Below the pieces are notes generated by a model, which ran no database searches, had not been told where the DNA came from, and was given only the letters and a program-made list of their open reading frames with translations. Position numbers and translations under genes: made by a program. A stretch of DNA of 64,000 nucleotides, from assembly GCA_903855995.1 (NCBI GenBank), contig CAIOAN010000013.1, positions 1-64,000 of the forward strand, in the 5' to 3' direction. Positions 1 through 7,511 of the stretch are shown here, one piece after another. Position 1 is the first letter of the stretch. Every line of letters begins with the position of its first letter. The DNA comes from an uncultured Opitutia bacterium (lineage in GTDB: Bacteria > Verrucomicrobiota > Verrucomicrobiia > Opitutales > UBA953).

Positions 1-1
1 C

Positions 2-256
2 GGCACGCTGAACCTGGGTTCCAACGCCAGCATCAGCGATGTCTTCAGCTTCGACGTCAGTAGCTTCGTGTACAGCGAGGGCACCGGTTCGAATGCCGGC
101 CTCTGGTCGCTGGATTATAATTCCGGTTCCGGTGCGATCACCCTCACCGCCGTACCTGAACCCTCGACCTACGGACTCGGCATCGGGGCACTCGCCTTGG
201 CCGTCGCAGCCTACCGTCGCCGTCGGCAGCTAAAGAAAACGGCGACCACGCCCTGA
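2..256 (+). CDS. PEP-CTERM sorting-domain protein (3' end only)
   Basis: Only the C-terminal ~84 residues are inside the window; the reading frame is open from base 2. The tail reads VPEPSTYGLG, then a hydrophobic Ala/Leu-rich helix, then RRRR and a short Lys/Thr-rich end. This is the tripartite PEP-CTERM signal recognised by exosortase (known of the family). The preceding Ser/Gly/Asn-rich beta-type sequence fits a secreted, surface-associated protein of unknown specific role. The next gene starts 63 bp downstream on the same strand, but no functional link is evident. Confidence 0.85.
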   Translation, partial: GTLNLGSNASISDVFSFDVSSFVYSEGTGSNAGLWSLDYNSGSGAITLTAVPEPSTYGLGIGALALAVAAYRRRRQLKKTATTP

Positions 257-319
257 GGCCCCACCCGAAGAACGGGCAATTCGGCTTGAATAAGCGAAGG
301 ACGGCCGCAAGTTGCCGCC

Positions 320-1918
320 ATGACCCTAGCGCCTTGGTTCAAGCCGGCGATCACGTGCTCCCTAAAAGCAGGCTACGGGCGTTCTGATTTCTTCGCCGAC
401 CTCGCGGCCGGCCTGCTCGTCGGCGTGGTCGCCCTGCCTCTCTCGATGGGCCTGGCCATCGCCTCCGGCGTCAGCCCCGAACAAGGCCTCTACACGGCCA
501 TCATCGGCGGCGTGATCGTCTCCCTACTCGGCGGCTCCCGCGTGCAGGTCGCCGGCCCCGCCGGCGCGTTCGTCGGCATCTGCGCCGCGGCAGTCATCAC
601 CCACGGCTACCTCGGCCTCGCCTTGGCCACCCTGATGGCCGGCGTGATGCTCCTGGCCTTCGGCGCGTTGCGCCTGGGGAAGTACATCGGCTACATCCCC
701 TACCCGGTCGTCATCGGCTTCACGACGGGCATCGCGCTGATCATCGCCAGCACGCAGATCGATTCCGCCCTCGGCATCACCGACCCCACTCCAGCGATAC
801 CCGACTTCATCGGTCGGGTCGCATACGTCTTCCGGCACGCCAGCCAGATCCATCTCGGCAGCATCGCGGTCGCCGTCGGCACGCTCGCGATCATCGTCGG
901 CCTGCGGAAGTTCTCGCTCAAGATCCCGGGGGCCCTCATCGCTGTGCTGCTCGGCACGCTCATCGTGACGCTCGTCGGCGTGCCCGAGTCCTCCATCCCG
1001 ACGATCGGCACCAAGTTCAAGGAGATCAGCGCCCAATTCCGCCTGACCGACTGGAGCAGCGCCCTGCCCGACCGCTCTGCGTGGCTGCACAAGGCCTGGG
1101 ACGTCCTGCCGCTGGCCTTCGGTATCGGCCTGCTGGTCGGCATCGAATCCCTGCTCTGCGCCGTCGTCGCCGACGGCATGACCGGAGACCGCCATGACTC
1201 CGATACCGAACTGGCCGCCCAAGGCGTCGCCAACATCGCCTCGGCCTGCTTCATGGGCCTGCCCGTGACCGGCGTCATCGCCCGCACGAGCACCAACGCC
1301 CGCGCCGGCGCGAAGTCGCCAATCTCCGGCCTGATCCATGCGGCCACGGTCCTGGCGATCCTGCTCATCCTGGCCCCGCTGGTGAAGCTCATCCCGCTGG
1401 CCTCCCTGGCCGGCGTCCTGCTCTCGGTCTGCTGGTACATGGCCGAACTCCCGCTCTGGCCCCGTCTCTTCCGCGCGGGCGGCTCCGACATGGTCCTACT
1501 GGTGCTCGCCTGCCTGATCACGGTCTTCGTCGACCTAATCTGGGCCGTCGGACTCGGCGTGATCGTGGCGTTCATCTTCCTGCTCATCCGCAAATCCTCT
1601 CATCCCGAGAAAGAGGAACCCGAGACCATCGACGTCGTGGAAGCCGACGCCGAGGTGCGCCTCGCCCTTTCCGGCCATCTGCACTTCGGCCGCGCCGCCG
1701 AACCGCGTGCCGTCGAAGCCCGCCTCAAGGCCGGCACGCTGCACCTGACCCTAGACTTCAACCACGCGCTCTTCGTCGACTGTTCCTACGCCCAGGCCCT
1801 CCGCGAACTCGCCCTCCATGCCCGCAAGCAAGGCGTGACCGTACGCGCCGTCGGCCTGCATGGCCGCTCCGCCGCCGACTTCGGCCGCTTCGGCCTGCGC
1901 GAAGTCATCGGAATTTGA
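320..1918 (+). CDS. SulP-family anion transporter with C-terminal STAS-like domain
   Basis: The 532-residue product is an inner-membrane permease of the SulP (SLC26) family, which moves sulfate, bicarbonate or other anions. The N-terminus has the family block around residues 28-60 (AGLLVGVVALPLSMGLAIAS, then GVSPEQGLYTAIIGG and GGSRVQVAGPAGAF). About ten further hydrophobic segments run to residue ~430. The last ~90 residues are hydrophilic with alternating beta/alpha character and resemble a STAS domain, although the usual conserved Asp-Ser loop is not clear. The length is normal for bacterial SulP proteins. The substrate cannot be read from sequence; no carbonic anhydrase or sulfur-assimilation gene is adjacent. 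The ATG at 320 is the first start that gives a complete N-terminal cytoplasmic segment. Confidence 0.9.
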   Translation: MTLAPWFKPAITCSLKAGYGRSDFFADLAAGLLVGVVALPLSMGLAIASGVSPEQGLYTAIIGGVIVSLLGGSRVQVAGPAGAFVGICAAAVITHGYLGLALATLMAGVMLLAFGALRLGKYIGYIPYPVVIGFTTGIALIIASTQIDSALGITDPTPAIPDFIGRVAYVFRHASQIHLGSIAVAVGTLAIIVGLRKFSLKIPGALIAVLLGTLIVTLVGVPESSIPTIGTKFKEISAQFRLTDWSSALPDRSAWLHKAWDVLPLAFGIGLLVGIESLLCAVVADGMTGDRHDSDTELAAQGVANIASACFMGLPVTGVIARTSTNARAGAKSPISGLIHAATVLAILLILAPLVKLIPLASLAGVLLSVCWYMAELPLWPRLFRAGGSDMVLLVLACLITVFVDLIWAVGLGVIVAFIFLLIRKSSHPEKEEPETIDVVEADAEVRLALSGHLHFGRAAEPRAVEARLKAGTLHLTLDFNHALFVDCSYAQALRELALHARKQGVTVRAVGLHGRSAADFGRFGLREVIGI

Positions 1919-1928
1919 ATACATAAGA

Positions 1929-1957
1929 TTGTATAAGGAGGTCCCGGGGGATAAAAA
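1929..1957 (+). promoter_or_regulatory. Predicted sigma70-like promoter, leaderless arrangement
   Basis: TTGTAT (1929-1934), a 17-nt spacer, then TAAAAA (1952-1957), exactly 6 nt before the ATG at 1964. An AAGGAGGT sequence (1935-1942) lies inside the spacer, 21 nt from the ATG, too far to act as the ribosome-binding site for that start. Confidence 0.5.
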
Positions 1958-1963
1958 CCCTTC

Positions 1964-3265
1964 ATGCGACATGCCCTGCTGGCCTTCCTCACGCTTTGGC
2001 TATCACCGCAGAGCCGGGCGCTCTACATGCAGATCGACACCGAAAAAGTGCCGATCGAACGCATCCTGGAGAATCTTCGAGCCAAGCTTAAGCTCCAACC
2101 GGACAGCTTCGATCTCCACTATCAGCTAGCCCGCGTCCATGCGATGGCCGCCTATTCCGAAGCCACGGTGCTGCCGGTCTATAAATCATACAAAGGTTTT
2201 GCCGGCCGGGTCATGTATACGGAAGGTGGTGGCGACAATGGCACCCCCATCGAGTGGGGATTCCAGAACGACCGCGGCGAGCGACCCAAGGGCAACGATA
2301 TCGGCAAGAATTTCACGCTCGCCCTGCAGCATTATGAATCCGCCCTCGTCCTGATGAGGAAATCCAGCGACCTTGATGACATCAGAGGCCATGTGCTACC
2401 GGTGCAGTTGGGCTACGCCTGGTGCTTGGAGATGTCCGGCCTCAGAACCCAGGCCCTGGATTCGTATCGGCAGACCTTCTGCGCCGCCTGGCAGCTCGAG
2501 GTCTCGCATGATTTCGACGTCCAAGGATGGAAAAGCGGGAAGACTCTCAAACTGAATGACCTCAAGCCCATCGAAGAGCCGGCGGCCGACAAAACAGGCC
2601 GTCTTTCCAGCAGATACCCCGGACACCTCGGACCCGGCATCTGCTTCAGCGAAGAATGTCTCCACTACATGCTTCGTCTCCTCGACAAGCGGAAGGATGC
2701 GACGGAAATCGGGTTACTGAACTACCGCAAGAGCCACCTGTCGACGATGGGCCGCATGATCACCCCCATCCTCATCCCGCTTGCGGACAGCCCGTTCGAA
2801 ACCTTGATCAACCCTGACGCTGGCGTGGCCTTCGACCTCGATGGTTCCGGCCTGGCTCGCCACTGGGGTTGGATCACGCCCAAGGCCGCCTGGCTGGTCT
2901 TCGATGGCAAGCAGACGGGACAGATCACCTCGGGACTCCAGATGTTTGGCAGTGTGACGTTCTGGATCTTCTGGCGTGATGGCTATCAGGCGCTGGGCTC
3001 GCTCGACGCCAATGGCGACGGGCTAATCAACGGGGCCGAGCTCAACGGACTGGCGCTGTGGCAGGACATCAACGGCAACGGCATCAGCGAGCCTGGGGAA
3101 GTGAAGCCGCTCACGGCCTACGGCATCGATCAACTATCCTGCCGCGGTGAATACGCAGGACCTGGACTGCGCCAGAGCCCTCAAGGCGTCCGCTTCAAGG
3201 ACGGCTCCGTTCGCCCTAGTTACGACTGGGATTCGCCGATGTGCGCCCCGGCGGCGGCGAAGTAA
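1964..3265 (+). CDS. Hypothetical secreted protein with paired EF-hand-like calcium loops
   Basis: This 433-residue protein begins with a short hydrophobic leader (ALLAFLTLWL) compatible with a signal peptide. Residues ~25-200 are helical with TPR-like spacing (LQPDSFDLHYQLARVHAMAA). Near residues 346-380 there are two Ca-binding loops of the Dx[N/D]GDG type, DANGDGLINGAEL and DINGNGISEPGEV, as in dockerin or EF-hand proteins. The segment before them (VAFDLDGSGLARHWGWI, then AWLVFD) resembles the D-x-D-G-S-G repeats of large secreted calcium proteins. No enzyme motif was recognised. It probably acts outside the cytoplasm in protein binding. The start is supported by a promoter ending 6 nt upstream. 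It is separated by ~45 bp from the SulP gene. Confidence 0.75.
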   Translation: MRHALLAFLTLWLSPQSRALYMQIDTEKVPIERILENLRAKLKLQPDSFDLHYQLARVHAMAAYSEATVLPVYKSYKGFAGRVMYTEGGGDNGTPIEWGFQNDRGERPKGNDIGKNFTLALQHYESALVLMRKSSDLDDIRGHVLPVQLGYAWCLEMSGLRTQALDSYRQTFCAAWQLEVSHDFDVQGWKSGKTLKLNDLKPIEEPAADKTGRLSSRYPGHLGPGICFSEECLHYMLRLLDKRKDATEIGLLNYRKSHLSTMGRMITPILIPLADSPFETLINPDAGVAFDLDGSGLARHWGWITPKAAWLVFDGKQTGQITSGLQMFGSVTFWIFWRDGYQALGSLDANGDGLINGAELNGLALWQDINGNGISEPGEVKPLTAYGIDQLSCRGEYAGPGLRQSPQGVRFKDGSVRPSYDWDSPMCAPAAAK

Positions 3266-3282
3266 CGGCAAGTTGTCTGAGA

Positions 3283-3311
3283 TTGCCCCACAAGGGTGCC
3301 ACACCTAGGTT
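3283..3311 (+). promoter_or_regulatory. Predicted sigma70-like promoter, leaderless arrangement
   Basis: TTGCCC (3283-3288), a 17-nt spacer, then TAGGTT (3306-3311), with 6 nt to the GTG start at 3318. No Shine-Dalgarno sequence could fit in that gap. Confidence 0.55.
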
Positions 3312-3317
3312 GCGGCT

Positions 3318-4073
3318 GTGAGCACGCCCTCCCTTGAAGCCCTGAAATCCGTCGCGCTGGCCACGGCCATCGCCGCCGGCGACTTGCTCGCCAAGGGCGC
3401 CCAGATGAAGGTCAACGCCTCGACCGACGACGACGTGAAGATGCAGGCTGACGTGGACTCCGAACATCTCGTCCGCGACATGCTCAAGGCCACGGGGATT
3501 CCGGTGATCGGCGAGGAACTCGGCGGCGACGCCTCCCTCTATGACGGCGACAGCCTCTACTGGGTCGTCGACCCGCTCGACGGCACCTACAACTACCTCC
3601 GCCGCCAGCCTTCGACCTGCGTGTCGCTCGGACTCATGCGTGGCAAGGAACCGGTGCTCGGCGTGATCCATGACTTCACCGGCAAGAAGACCACCCTCGG
3701 CGTCGTCGGCGACGGGAGTTATATTAACGGTGTCCGCCTCACGCCTGGCTGGGTCTCCGACATCAAGGACGCCTGTATCATGACGGGCTTCCCCGCCGCC
3801 GCCGACAAATCCGGCCCGGCAATGCAGCGCTTCGTCGATCAGGTTGGCCGATATAAAAAGATCCGCATGATCGGCTCCGCGGCCCTCGCCTTGGCGTACG
3901 TCGGCGAAGGCATCGCCGATACCTATTACGAATCAGGCACGAACCTCTGGGACGTCGCCGCTGGCCTGGCGATCATCAAGGCTTCCGGCGGTTATTTCCG
4001 ACTCGTACCCACGGGTAAGCGTCCGTTGAACTACGACCTCTGGGCCTCGGCCCGCGAGGAGTGGACGCGCTGA
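3318..4073 (+). CDS. Inositol monophosphatase family protein
   Basis: The 251-residue product is a soluble Mg-dependent phosphatase of the IMPase/FBPase/CysQ superfamily. The metal-binding motifs are in the expected order: GEELGG around residues 65-70, the signature DPLDGTYNY near 84-92, and LWDVAAGLAIIKASGG near 209-224 holding the third Asp. Length and motif spacing match SuhB- or CysQ-type enzymes, and the substrate (inositol phosphate, histidinol phosphate, PAP or fructose bisphosphate) cannot be decided from these motifs. A histidinol-phosphatase role is conceivable because hisB at 16.3 kb is the short dehydratase-only form, but that is inference. The GTG start is chosen because a promoter ends 6 nt upstream. 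Confidence 0.9.
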   Translation: MSTPSLEALKSVALATAIAAGDLLAKGAQMKVNASTDDDVKMQADVDSEHLVRDMLKATGIPVIGEELGGDASLYDGDSLYWVVDPLDGTYNYLRRQPSTCVSLGLMRGKEPVLGVIHDFTGKKTTLGVVGDGSYINGVRLTPGWVSDIKDACIMTGFPAAADKSGPAMQRFVDQVGRYKKIRMIGSAALALAYVGEGIADTYYESGTNLWDVAAGLAIIKASGGYFRLVPTGKRPLNYDLWASAREEWTR

Positions 4074-4088
4074 GCCGTGCCTTAGGCG

Positions 4089-4116
4089 TGGACAAGAGGC
4101 CTGATACGGCTAGGTT
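4089..4116 (+). promoter_or_regulatory. Predicted sigma70-like promoter, leaderless arrangement
   Basis: TGGACA (4089-4094), a 16-nt spacer, then TAGGTT (4111-4116), with 6 nt to the GTG at 4123. The -10 hexamer and its distance to GTG are identical to those of the gene just upstream. Confidence 0.55.
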
Positions 4117-4122
4117 TCCGAC

Positions 4123-4593
4123 GTGCTCCTCGCCCTGACCAATCCCATCAAAGAAGCTGTCATCAAGCATGCGGTGGAGAATTACGCAGAGAAGATTCTC
4201 GGCCAAGACTACGCCACGCCAGGCTTCTGGGTCGCCCTCGCAATGGTGGTTGTCTACATCCCGCTCCTCGGACGCATCGCCGCCGCGCACTTCTTCGGCA
4301 AGGACGGCACGACTTTCGGCATCGGCCTCACCGGGCTCGTCTCGGTCGCCCTGACCTTCGCCGCCATCTGCATGGCGGACACGAGCCTTTCGGGCTTCAT
4401 CCCTAAGTCCATTGAGATCCTGGTCATCTCCTTGTGCACCGCCACGGTCGTACTGCTCGTCACCAGTGCCTCAGCCCAGGTCCTGAGCATGGGCTTCGGC
4501 CCTTCCCTCGGCCTGCAGTTGATCTTCTGGAATATCGTCCTCCTCGCCCAGCTGGCCACGCGCTTCCTGATGGATTTCTGGAAGCACATCTGA
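4123..4593 (+). CDS. Small multi-pass membrane protein, unknown function
   Basis: The 156-residue protein has four hydrophobic segments at roughly residues 32-50, 60-85, 95-118 and 128-150, joined by short polar loops. It should therefore sit in the inner membrane with little outside it. The N-terminus (NPIKEAVIKHAVENYAEKIL) is amphipathic. No transporter signature or catalytic motif was recognised. It is a monocistronic gene with its own leaderless promoter and a strong terminator just downstream, which supports it being real. GTG is the start; no ATG exists in the correct place. Confidence 0.7.
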   Translation: MLLALTNPIKEAVIKHAVENYAEKILGQDYATPGFWVALAMVVVYIPLLGRIAAAHFFGKDGTTFGIGLTGLVSVALTFAAICMADTSLSGFIPKSIEILVISLCTATVVLLVTSASAQVLSMGFGPSLGLQLIFWNIVLLAQLATRFLMDFWKHI

Positions 4594-4614
4594 GGCCTGA
4601 CACCCCTAGATAAC

Positions 4615-4653
4615 AAGCAGGCCGGCCTCCTCGCGGAAGCCGGCCTTCTGCTT
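4615..4653. terminator. Bidirectional rho-independent terminator
   Basis: An inverted repeat of AAGCAG-GCCGGC with GCCGGC-CTT-CTGCTT sits between two convergent genes (membrane protein on plus, ppc on minus). The stem is about 12 bp with a small bulge and is flanked by short T/A runs on either side, so it could serve both genes. Confidence 0.75.
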
Positions 4654-4668
4654 TGACCGTTTACCGAA

Positions 4669-7416
4669 TCAGCCCGTGGCTTGGAGTCCGGCGGCGATGG
4701 CGTTCAGCGACAGGAGCATCTGAGGCAGGAGCGCATCCGCTTCCTTGCGGTCGCCGTCGGCTACCTTCTTGCGCCAGTCCTTGAGCAGCGCGACCTGCTG
4801 TTCGTGCAGGAGGTCGATCGCGGATTCGCGCAGGGCGATGACCTTGCGGAGACGCGGACGGCCTTCGCTGAGCTTCGAGCCGGAAAGCTCGTCGAGCATC
4901 TTACGGGTCAGGTTATGCTCGGCGAGAATGCGATTGAGGAAGAGGTCGCGGAGCTTCTTGTCGGTCACGAGCGCGCCGTAGAGCTTCATCATGCTGCGAT
5001 TGGACGCCAGCACGCTGGTGGAGGCGTTCTTGAGCATGTACCGCAAGGGCGGCCAATCATCGTAGTTCTTACGGATGACCTCGAAGCCCTTGGGGTCCTC
5101 GTCCTTGAGGCGGGCGAGCGCGGAACCGACGCCATACCAGCCGGAGAGATAGAAACGAGCCTGGCTCCAGGCGAAGACCCACGGGATGGCGCGCAAATCC
5201 TCGAGCGAGGCGGCGCCGGTGCGCCGCGAGGGGCGCGAGCCGATGCGGCTGGCTTCGATGACGTCGATGGGGGTGGCCTGACGGAAGAACTCGATGAAGC
5301 GAGGGGTAAGGATGAGCGACTGGTAGGCCTCACGGGAAAATTCGGCGAGACGATCCATGACCTTGGCCTGGCTGGCTTCACTGCGAACGGCGAAGTCATG
5401 AAGGAAGGTATTCTGAGTCACACCAGCGGTCAGCAGCTCGAGGTTGTTCACCGCGGTGATGTGATTGGCGTACTTCTGGGTGATGCTCTCACCCTGCTCG
5501 GTGACGCGCATCTCGCCTTGAATTGAACCCTGCGGAAGCGCGTCGATGAAGCGGTGGGTCGGACCGGCGCCGCGCGAGATGGTGCCGCCTCGGCCATGGA
5601 AGAAGACGATGCGGACGCCGTGCTTTTCGCCGACGGCGGCAAGGTTCTGCTGGGCGCGGTAGAGATTCCAGAGCGAGGCGAGGATGCCGCCGTCCTTATT
5701 GGAGTCGGAGTAACCGATCATCACCTGCTGGGTGAGTCCGTCGGTGATGCCGGCATCACGACGAGCCTGGAGCGTGCGCTTGGTCATCGGATGCGACAAG
5801 AACGCATCCATGATGCTAGTGCTGCGCTCGAGGTCACCGATGGTCTCAAAAAGCGGGACGACGGGCAGGAGGCAGTAAGCGTCTTCGGGGCCGCCGGCGG
5901 TGAGGCCGGCCTCGCGGGCGAGAAGGTAGACGGACAGTAGGTCGGAGACCGAACGGGTCATGCTAACGATCAACGAGCCCAGGCCGGCGGAGCCATATTG
6001 GCTGATATGGGTGACCAGGGTGCGATGGCAGGCGACCACGGCATCGGCCTCCGAGCCGATGCTGGCCTGCTCACGCAGGAACGGACGGGTCGAACGGAGC
6101 TCAGAGGCAAGGAAGCCAAGGCGCCGGGATTCGTCCCACTGGCCGTAGCTGGTGTCATCCTGGCCGGTGGCGGCGAGGAGTTGCCCGATGGCCTTGTCGT
6201 GGAACGCGCTGTTCTGACGGATATCCAGCACGGCCATATGGAAGCCGAACGTGCGCAGGAAGCGCAGGAGCGGGTCCAGTTCGGCGCGGGCGATACGCCC
6301 GGCGCCAACTTCGATGAGAGTCTCGCGCAAGAATAACAGGTCGGCGATCACGCCTTCCGGCGTACGGTGCTGCCCGTGGCCGAGTTCGCCTTCGACGTTG
6401 GGGAGGCGCAGGCGGATGAGATTGATGTACTGGCGCCAGGTTTCGCCGATGTTGCGCTTCATTGCGGCTTCACCGGCTTCGCCATGAAAGGCGGCGTGCT
6501 TGGCGACCTGACGGGTGAAGACCGCCGGAGGTTCCTGCAGGTGATCGCCGAGTGAAAGACGCTGGCCGAGGGTCTCGAGGCGCTCATTGCAAATCGCGAT
6601 GGCGGTCGAGCGGAAGAGATTAAGCGCGCGAGTGGTGACTTCCGCCGTGACGAGCGGGTGGCCGTCGCGATCCCCGCCAACCCAGGTGCCCATGGCGATC
6701 TGAGGCAATGAATCAGGGTGTTCGATACGAACCGGGTCAAGGCCGGCCTCTTCCCAGGCCTGACGCAGACGCAGGTCCATGCTGACCACGGCGTCCGGGA
6801 AGACCTTCGAGAGGAAGTAATTAATGTTTCGAAGCTCCGAGGCCACGTCGGGCTTCTGATGGTAGATTTCGCCGGTGCGCCAGAGACGTTCGAGCGCGAC
6901 CTTGATCTCTTCGCGGATCGCGCGCTGCTCGGCGACCGTCCACATGTTATTTTCGCGACGGACCAGCAGCTTATAAATCTCGCGGTGAATCTCGAGGACC
7001 GTGGCCCGCTTGGCTTCGGTCGGGTGAGCGGTCAGCACGGGCTCGACGCGCATCCGATTGAGGCGCTTGGCGATCTGCTTGTCGGTGAGGCCGGCGGCGA
7101 TGAGCGCACGGAGCGCGCGACCCCACGAGCCGGGATCCGAGGCGAGACCGTGCTTGTCCTCACGGAGTCGCTTGGACTGCGCGGAGGCATTCTCCTCGAC
7201 CATGTTCAATAGTTGGAAGGCGATCGAATACGCCTGCACGCCGCGGTAGGAAAAGATCTGCACGCCGCGCAATTTGCGCTTCCCCATCCAAGGTAAAGTG
7301 CCGGCGAGATCCTTGTGGTCGAGCTGCTCGAGCACCTCGACGAAACAGGTCATCATGAAGTCGAGGTCCTTGTCGACTTTCTTGAGCCCACGGGCGAGAT
7401 CGGTGCTGATGGCCAT
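4669..7416 (-). CDS. ppc: Phosphoenolpyruvate carboxylase
   Basis: The 915-residue enzyme carboxylates PEP with bicarbonate to oxaloacetate, replenishing the TCA cycle (citrate synthase is at 14.3 kb). Family signatures are all present: LTAHPTEAKRATV (catalytic His, about residues 129-141), GGDRDGHP, LDIRQNS, VMIGYSDSNKDGG near 567, and FHGRGGTISRGAGP near 607. The C-terminus LNAIAAGLQATG matches the family end. The open frame extends 15 codons further upstream, but MAISTDLARG gives the normal length. A Lys/Glu-variable region replaces the plant phosphorylation site, as in other bacterial enzymes. The gene is monocistronic and convergent with the membrane-protein gene. Confidence 0.97.
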   Translation of the reverse strand: MAISTDLARGLKKVDKDLDFMMTCFVEVLEQLDHKDLAGTLPWMGKRKLRGVQIFSYRGVQAYSIAFQLLNMVEENASAQSKRLREDKHGLASDPGSWGRALRALIAAGLTDKQIAKRLNRMRVEPVLTAHPTEAKRATVLEIHREIYKLLVRRENNMWTVAEQRAIREEIKVALERLWRTGEIYHQKPDVASELRNINYFLSKVFPDAVVSMDLRLRQAWEEAGLDPVRIEHPDSLPQIAMGTWVGGDRDGHPLVTAEVTTRALNLFRSTAIAICNERLETLGQRLSLGDHLQEPPAVFTRQVAKHAAFHGEAGEAAMKRNIGETWRQYINLIRLRLPNVEGELGHGQHRTPEGVIADLLFLRETLIEVGAGRIARAELDPLLRFLRTFGFHMAVLDIRQNSAFHDKAIGQLLAATGQDDTSYGQWDESRRLGFLASELRSTRPFLREQASIGSEADAVVACHRTLVTHISQYGSAGLGSLIVSMTRSVSDLLSVYLLAREAGLTAGGPEDAYCLLPVVPLFETIGDLERSTSIMDAFLSHPMTKRTLQARRDAGITDGLTQQVMIGYSDSNKDGGILASLWNLYRAQQNLAAVGEKHGVRIVFFHGRGGTISRGAGPTHRFIDALPQGSIQGEMRVTEQGESITQKYANHITAVNNLELLTAGVTQNTFLHDFAVRSEASQAKVMDRLAEFSREAYQSLILTPRFIEFFRQATPIDVIEASRIGSRPSRRTGAASLEDLRAIPWVFAWSQARFYLSGWYGVGSALARLKDEDPKGFEVIRKNYDDWPPLRYMLKNASTSVLASNRSMMKLYGALVTDKKLRDLFLNRILAEHNLTRKMLDELSGSKLSEGRPRLRKVIALRESAIDLLHEQQVALLKDWRKKVADGDRKEADALLPQMLLSLNAIAAGLQATG

Positions 7417-7511
7417 GCGACAAGGGTCGTAGCACGGGCGGCGGAAATCTCGCAACCGCAAACCCCCGCGGCTTGCATCTCAGGCCGTCCGCACTTTGAT
7501 GGAAAGTCGCC

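Noticed and set aside
1935-1942. AAGGAGGT as ribosome-binding site
   Set aside because: It is 21 nt from the only suitable start, and it sits inside a promoter spacer.
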